Source: Burkholderia savannae (GTDB taxonomy: Bacteria > Pseudomonadota > Gammaproteobacteria > Burkholderiales > Burkholderiaceae). Taken from it: 64,000 nucleotides of DNA. The notes beneath the pieces are model-generated. The model was not told the DNA's origin. It worked only from the letters and a program-made list of their open reading frames with translations, and searched no databases. Below, in pieces: positions 60,268 to 64,000 of the stretch; the stretch's first letter is position 1, and each line of letters begins with the position of its first letter. Made by a program: the position numbers and the translations under genes. The DNA lies in the NCBI RefSeq assembly GCF_001524445.2, contig NZ_CP013417.1:3410001-3474000 (forward strand), in the 5' to 3' direction.

Positions 60268-60837
60268 TCAGAAGTTGTATTGCACGTAGAGCTGGCTGAA
60301 ATTTATACCAGGATTCGGGTCTTTGATACCCGCGTTCGACACGTGCTGTAAACGGACACCCGCTTGATACTGCTGACGATTGCCGAATTGCGCGCCGATG
60401 CCGACCATGTCGGCGAACTGGAACGACGTCGACATCGAATAGTTCTGGGAGATCGTCGGATGCGACAGGAAGCGCACGCCGGCGCCCACCTCGACGAACG
60501 GCCGCACGTAGCCCGCGCTCTTGATGAATCGTATGATCGGCGTCGCGCCGACTTCCCAGACGCTGTCGTTGATCGCGTGATCGCCGGTATAGCGCCAGTA
60601 AGACACGTGCCCCTCGGCGACGAACGCGAAGTGCCAGCCGCCGATTTCCCACCAGGTCCAGTTCGGGTCCCAGACCACGCCGATGTCGCCCTTCTTCATG
60701 TCGTGATCGGCGACGCCGCCGCCGAGCTGCAATCCCCAGCGATCCGCGAAGGCGGCCCCGGAACCGCCGGCGAGCGCCGTTGCCACTGCGATCTGCACGA
60801 TGATCCGCCCCGCCCGACCGCCGTTCTTATCGTTCAT
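60268..60837 (-). CDS. pagL: Lipid A 3-O-deacylase PagL
   Basis: 189 residues from ATG 60837 (GGAG before it). Signal peptide IAVATALAGGSGAAFA, then an outer-membrane beta-barrel ending in aromatic YVQYNF. The PagL hallmark LQHVSNAGIKDPNPGINFSQ gives the catalytic His and Ser. The Glu expected shortly after (in the NPG-E region) is not evident; I is found there. Removes the 3-linked acyl chain of lipid A. Divergent from rpoH. Confidence 0.85.
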   Translation of the reverse strand: MNDKNGGRAGRIIVQIAVATALAGGSGAAFADRWGLQLGGGVADHDMKKGDIGVVWDPNWTWWEIGGWHFAFVAEGHVSYWRYTGDHAINDSVWEVGATPIIRFIKSAGYVRPFVEVGAGVRFLSHPTISQNYSMSTSFQFADMVGIGAQFGNRQQYQAGVRLQHVSNAGIKDPNPGINFSQLYVQYNF

Positions 60838-61113
60838 CTCTTTCTCCAACTTCTCTGGTTGAATAGAGCCTCGCCGCAATTCACACGCTGGGGCTCGAGA
60901 GAACAGCATCTTATGGTAAAGGACTTTTTCGATCGGCACCGTCTGACGAAATGGTTTTCTGCCGAATTGACAAGAATCAGGAACCTTTACCTGAAATGCC
61001 CGTAAAACAAACACTTACGGACAGCGGGCGCGGGCAGTGCCGCAGAAAGAGCTATCGCCCCCTCAAAAGCGATAGCAATTCGGGAACTCCGACGACCCTG
61101 TTCCTTCTAAGGA

Positions 61114-61140
61114 TTAGCACTCCGCTAGATGGAGTGCTAA
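61114..61140. promoter_or_regulatory. CIRCE operator (HrcA site) upstream of rpoH
   Basis: TTAGCACTC-N9-GAGTGCTAA, a perfect consensus match, 62 bases before the rpoH start. It overlaps a possible promoter (TTAGCA, 18-base spacer, TAAGAT at 61138). The rest of the 364-base gap holds no gene. Confidence 0.92.
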
Positions 61141-61201
61141 GATTCATCGAGGAATCGCCCCGGCAATGGGGCTCGTCCCTGATTCCAAAGGAGTTTTCTA
61201 C

Positions 61202-62137
<936 letters not shown>

Positions 62138-62189
62138 GCGCGCTCAAACCCGAACATCCGGCCCGCCGCGGCCGCGCCGAAACGAAAAA

Positions 62190-62219
62190 GCCCGCTGTCC
62201 GACGACAGCGGGCTTTTTT
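62190..62219 (+). terminator. Terminator after rpoH
   Basis: GCCCGCTGTC-CGAC-GACAGCGGGC followed by TTTTTT; an A-run precedes it. Confidence 0.93.
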
Positions 62220-62304
62220 GTGTGCCGCGAAACCGTGCGCGACGCGCGCATGCTTGACCAACATTATGAAAAATTTCATCCGGCGCATCGCGATTCGCGC
62301 AGAT

Positions 62305-62320
62305 CTTGAGCCAGCTCAAG
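62305..62320. promoter_or_regulatory. FNR/Anr-like box upstream of cydP
   Basis: CTTGAGCCAGCTCAAG, a perfect 7-bp dyad; the inner TTGAG-N4-CTCAA resembles TTGAT-N4-ATCAA. A TACAAT -10 candidate lies at 62385. The remaining bases between rpoH and cydP hold nothing else that I can name. Confidence 0.55.
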
Positions 62321-62478
62321 TTTCTGCGATCGCTTCGCGACGGAGTGCCGCAGCGCGGCACTAAGGGTTTTCCGGGACGCCTCCTACAATTGGGAGGACC
62401 GGCCAACAGATGCAGCGCGTATGCGAAACGCGTCACGAGACCGGCCAGTTTTGCGCCAACCGCGTTATCCCGGACATC

Positions 62479-62763
62479 ATGGCTTTGACTCTCGTCAACA
62501 AAAAGGCGTCGCCCCACGACACGCCGCCCGCCCCTCGGGCGGGCTGGCGCGCTCGGGTCGCCGCCTGGGCCCGTGGCCCGACCCTCGCGCGCGACCTCTC
62601 GATCGTGCTGCTCTTCAAGCTGATCCTGCTCGTCGCGCTCAAGTACGCATTCTTCAACCATCCGCAGGCCGAGCACATGTCGTTGCCGCCTGCCGTCGTC
62701 GCAGCAAAGCTGCTGTCGGCGACGCCATACGCACCCACTCAGGGAGACCGCCATGATAAGTAG
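62479..62763 (+). CDS. cydP: Cytochrome oxidase putative small subunit CydP
   Basis: 94 residues from ATG 62479 ([14 protein letters not shown]); a longer frame from 62410 lacks a ribosome site. One membrane segment ([20 protein letters not shown]) after a polar N-terminus. Small proteins of this type precede cydA in beta-proteobacteria. It overlaps cydA by 11 bases. Confidence 0.8.
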   Translation: MALTLVNKKASPHDTPPAPRAGWRARVAAWARGPTLARDLSIVLLFKLILLVALKYAFFNHPQAEHMSLPPAVVAAKLLSATPYAPTQGDRHDK

Positions 62764-64000
62764 CGAAGTCGTCGATCTGTCGCGTCTGCAGTTCGGCATC
62801 ACAGCGCTCTACCATTTCCTCTTCGTCCCGCTCACGCTCGGCATGTCCTGGCTGCTCGTCATCATGGAGTCCGTCTACGTGATGACCGGCAAGCAGGTCT
62901 ACAAGGACATGACGCAGTTCTGGGGCAAGCTCTTCGGGATCAACTTCGCGATGGGCGTGACGACGGGGATCACGCTCGAATTCCAGTTCGGCACGAACTG
63001 GTCGTACTACTCGCACTACGTCGGCGACATCTTCGGCGTGCCGCTCGCCGTCGAAGGGCTGATGGCGTTCTTCCTCGAATCGACGTTCGTCGGCCTGTTC
63101 TTCTTCGGCTGGAACCGCCTGTCGAAGGTCCAGCACCTGATCGTCACGTTCCTCGTCGCGCTCGGCTCGAACCTGTCCGCGCTGTGGATTCTCGTCGCCA
63201 ACGGCTGGATGAACAACCCGGTCGGCGCCGAATTCAACTACCAGACGATGCGCATGGAGCTGTCGAACCTCTTCGACGTGATCTTCAACCCGGTGGCGCA
63301 GGTGAAGTTCGTGCACACGGTGTCGGCCGGCTACGTGACGGCCGCGATGTTCGTGCTCGGCGTGTCCGCGTGGTATCTGCTGAAGAAGCGCGACACCGAC
63401 TTCGCGCTGCGCTCGTTCGCGGTCGCCGCGGGCTTCGGCCTCGCGTCGACGCTGTGCGTGATCGTGCTCGGCGACGAATCCGGCTACACGACGGGCGAAG
63501 TGCAGAAGATCAAGCTCGCCGCGATCGAATCCGAATGGGAAACGCAGCCGGCGCCCGCGTCGTTCACGCTGATCGGCCTGCCGAACCAGGCCGAGGAGCG
63601 CACCGACTACGCGATCAAGATCCCGTATGCGCTCGGCCTCATCGCGACGCGTTCGATCGACGAGCCGGTGATCGGCCTGCGCGAGCTCGCCAAGCGCAGC
63701 GAAGAGCACATCCAGAGCGGGATGATCGCGTACGGCGCGCTGCAGAAGCTGAAGGCGGGCGACACGAGCGCCGAGACGAAGTCGACCTTCGACCAGCACA
63801 AGCAATATCTCGGCTATGGCCTGATGCTCAAGCAGTTCACGCCGAACGTGACCGACGCGACGCCCGAGCAGATCAAGGCCGCGGCCAAGCAGACGATTCC
63901 GCCCGTGGCGCCCGTGTTCTTCTCGTTCCGGATCATGGTGTTCCTCGGCTTCCTGTTCCTCGCGACCTTCATCGCCGCGTTCTGGTTCTGCGCGCGCCGC
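62753..64000 (+). CDS. cydA: Cytochrome bd ubiquinol oxidase subunit I (3' end outside window)
   Basis: Open for 416 codons to the last base. [20 protein letters not shown] starts it; the haem ligands His21 (ALYHFLF), His188 ([10 protein letters not shown]) and Met395 (FRIMVFLG) can be placed. Many membrane segments (for example [20 protein letters not shown]). High-affinity terminal oxidase used at low oxygen, which matches the FNR/Anr-like box upstream. Confidence 0.97.
   Translation, partial: MISSEVVDLSRLQFGITALYHFLFVPLTLGMSWLLVIMESVYVMTGKQVYKDMTQFWGKLFGINFAMGVTTGITLEFQFGTNWSYYSHYVGDIFGVPLAVEGLMAFFLESTFVGLFFFGWNRLSKVQHLIVTFLVALGSNLSALWILVANGWMNNPVGAEFNYQTMRMELSNLFDVIFNPVAQVKFVHTVSAGYVTAAMFVLGVSAWYLLKKRDTDFALRSFAVAAGFGLASTLCVIVLGDESGYTTGEVQKIKLAAIESEWETQPAPASFTLIGLPNQAEERTDYAIKIPYALGLIATRSIDEPVIGLRELAKRSEEHIQSGMIAYGALQKLKAGDTSAETKSTFDQHKQYLGYGLMLKQFTPNVTDATPEQIKAAAKQTIPPVAPVFFSFRIMVFLGFLFLATFIAAFWFCARR

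Overview
This 64 kb window is a GC-rich beta-proteobacterial chromosome segment, almost certainly Burkholderia and probably the B. pseudomallei/thailandensis group. The evidence is the gene order kdsD-kdsC-lptC-lptA-lptB-rpoN-hpf-ptsN-hprK-rapZ and mutM/mutY, lolB-ispE-tRNA-Gln-prs-rplY-pth, together with very strong third-position GC that creates many long shadow frames. The species cannot be fixed from the sequence alone. I see no prophage, insertion sequence, rRNA or CRISPR array.

Positions 1-5.5 kb hold the 3' part of an Rhs/YD-repeat gene with a glycine/alanine-rich hydrophobic tail. It is followed by a zinc-ribbon protein translationally coupled to a membrane protein, and by two small unrecognised genes. 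Positions 5.5-6.4 kb are gene-free and end in an unusually AT-rich control region with two perfect inverted repeats.

Positions 6.4-15.6 kb are the most interesting part, a RiPP (ribosomally made, modified peptide) gene cluster. It encodes a short cysteine-free candidate precursor, a YcaO enzyme, a TfuA protein, a HExxH protein resembling peptide hydroxylases, a 2-oxoglutarate/Fe(II)-oxygenase-like protein with a degenerate paralogue beside it, an MFS exporter and two methyltransferase-like proteins. It ends with an E1-like/rhodanese protein and a small sulfur carrier ending in Gly-Gly. YcaO+TfuA without a cyclodehydratase partner points to backbone thioamidation. The E1/rhodanese/sulfur-carrier set would give the cluster its own thiocarboxylate sulfur supply. 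The product is not known to me.

Positions 15.7-27.4 kb carry ssb, an MFS transporter, uvrA, an AI-2E family permease, purU, a NUDIX hydrolase, a LysE-type exporter, apt and a KefB-type antiporter. Positions 27.5-36.8 kb hold the Kdo/LPS-transport genes, rpoN, hpf, ptsN, hprK, rapZ and a LON-domain protein. Positions 37-50.3 kb hold mutY/mutM, a TPR protein, lolB, ispE, tRNA-Gln, prs, rplY, pth, hisC, a ferredoxin, coaD, rsmD, ftsY and maiA.

Positions 50.4-57.4 kb form a nitrate/nitrite assimilation operon (nirB, nirD, nasA, a ybiB-like gene). In front of it is a sigma-54-type promoter with two upstream dyads of NtrC type, and rpoN itself lies in this window. leuA follows, preceded by a probable leader peptide rich in the rare leucine codon CTA. 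The window ends with a SnoaL-like protein, pagL, rpoH (with a perfect CIRCE operator in front), and cydP-cydA with an FNR/Anr-like box upstream. cydA runs off the end of the window.
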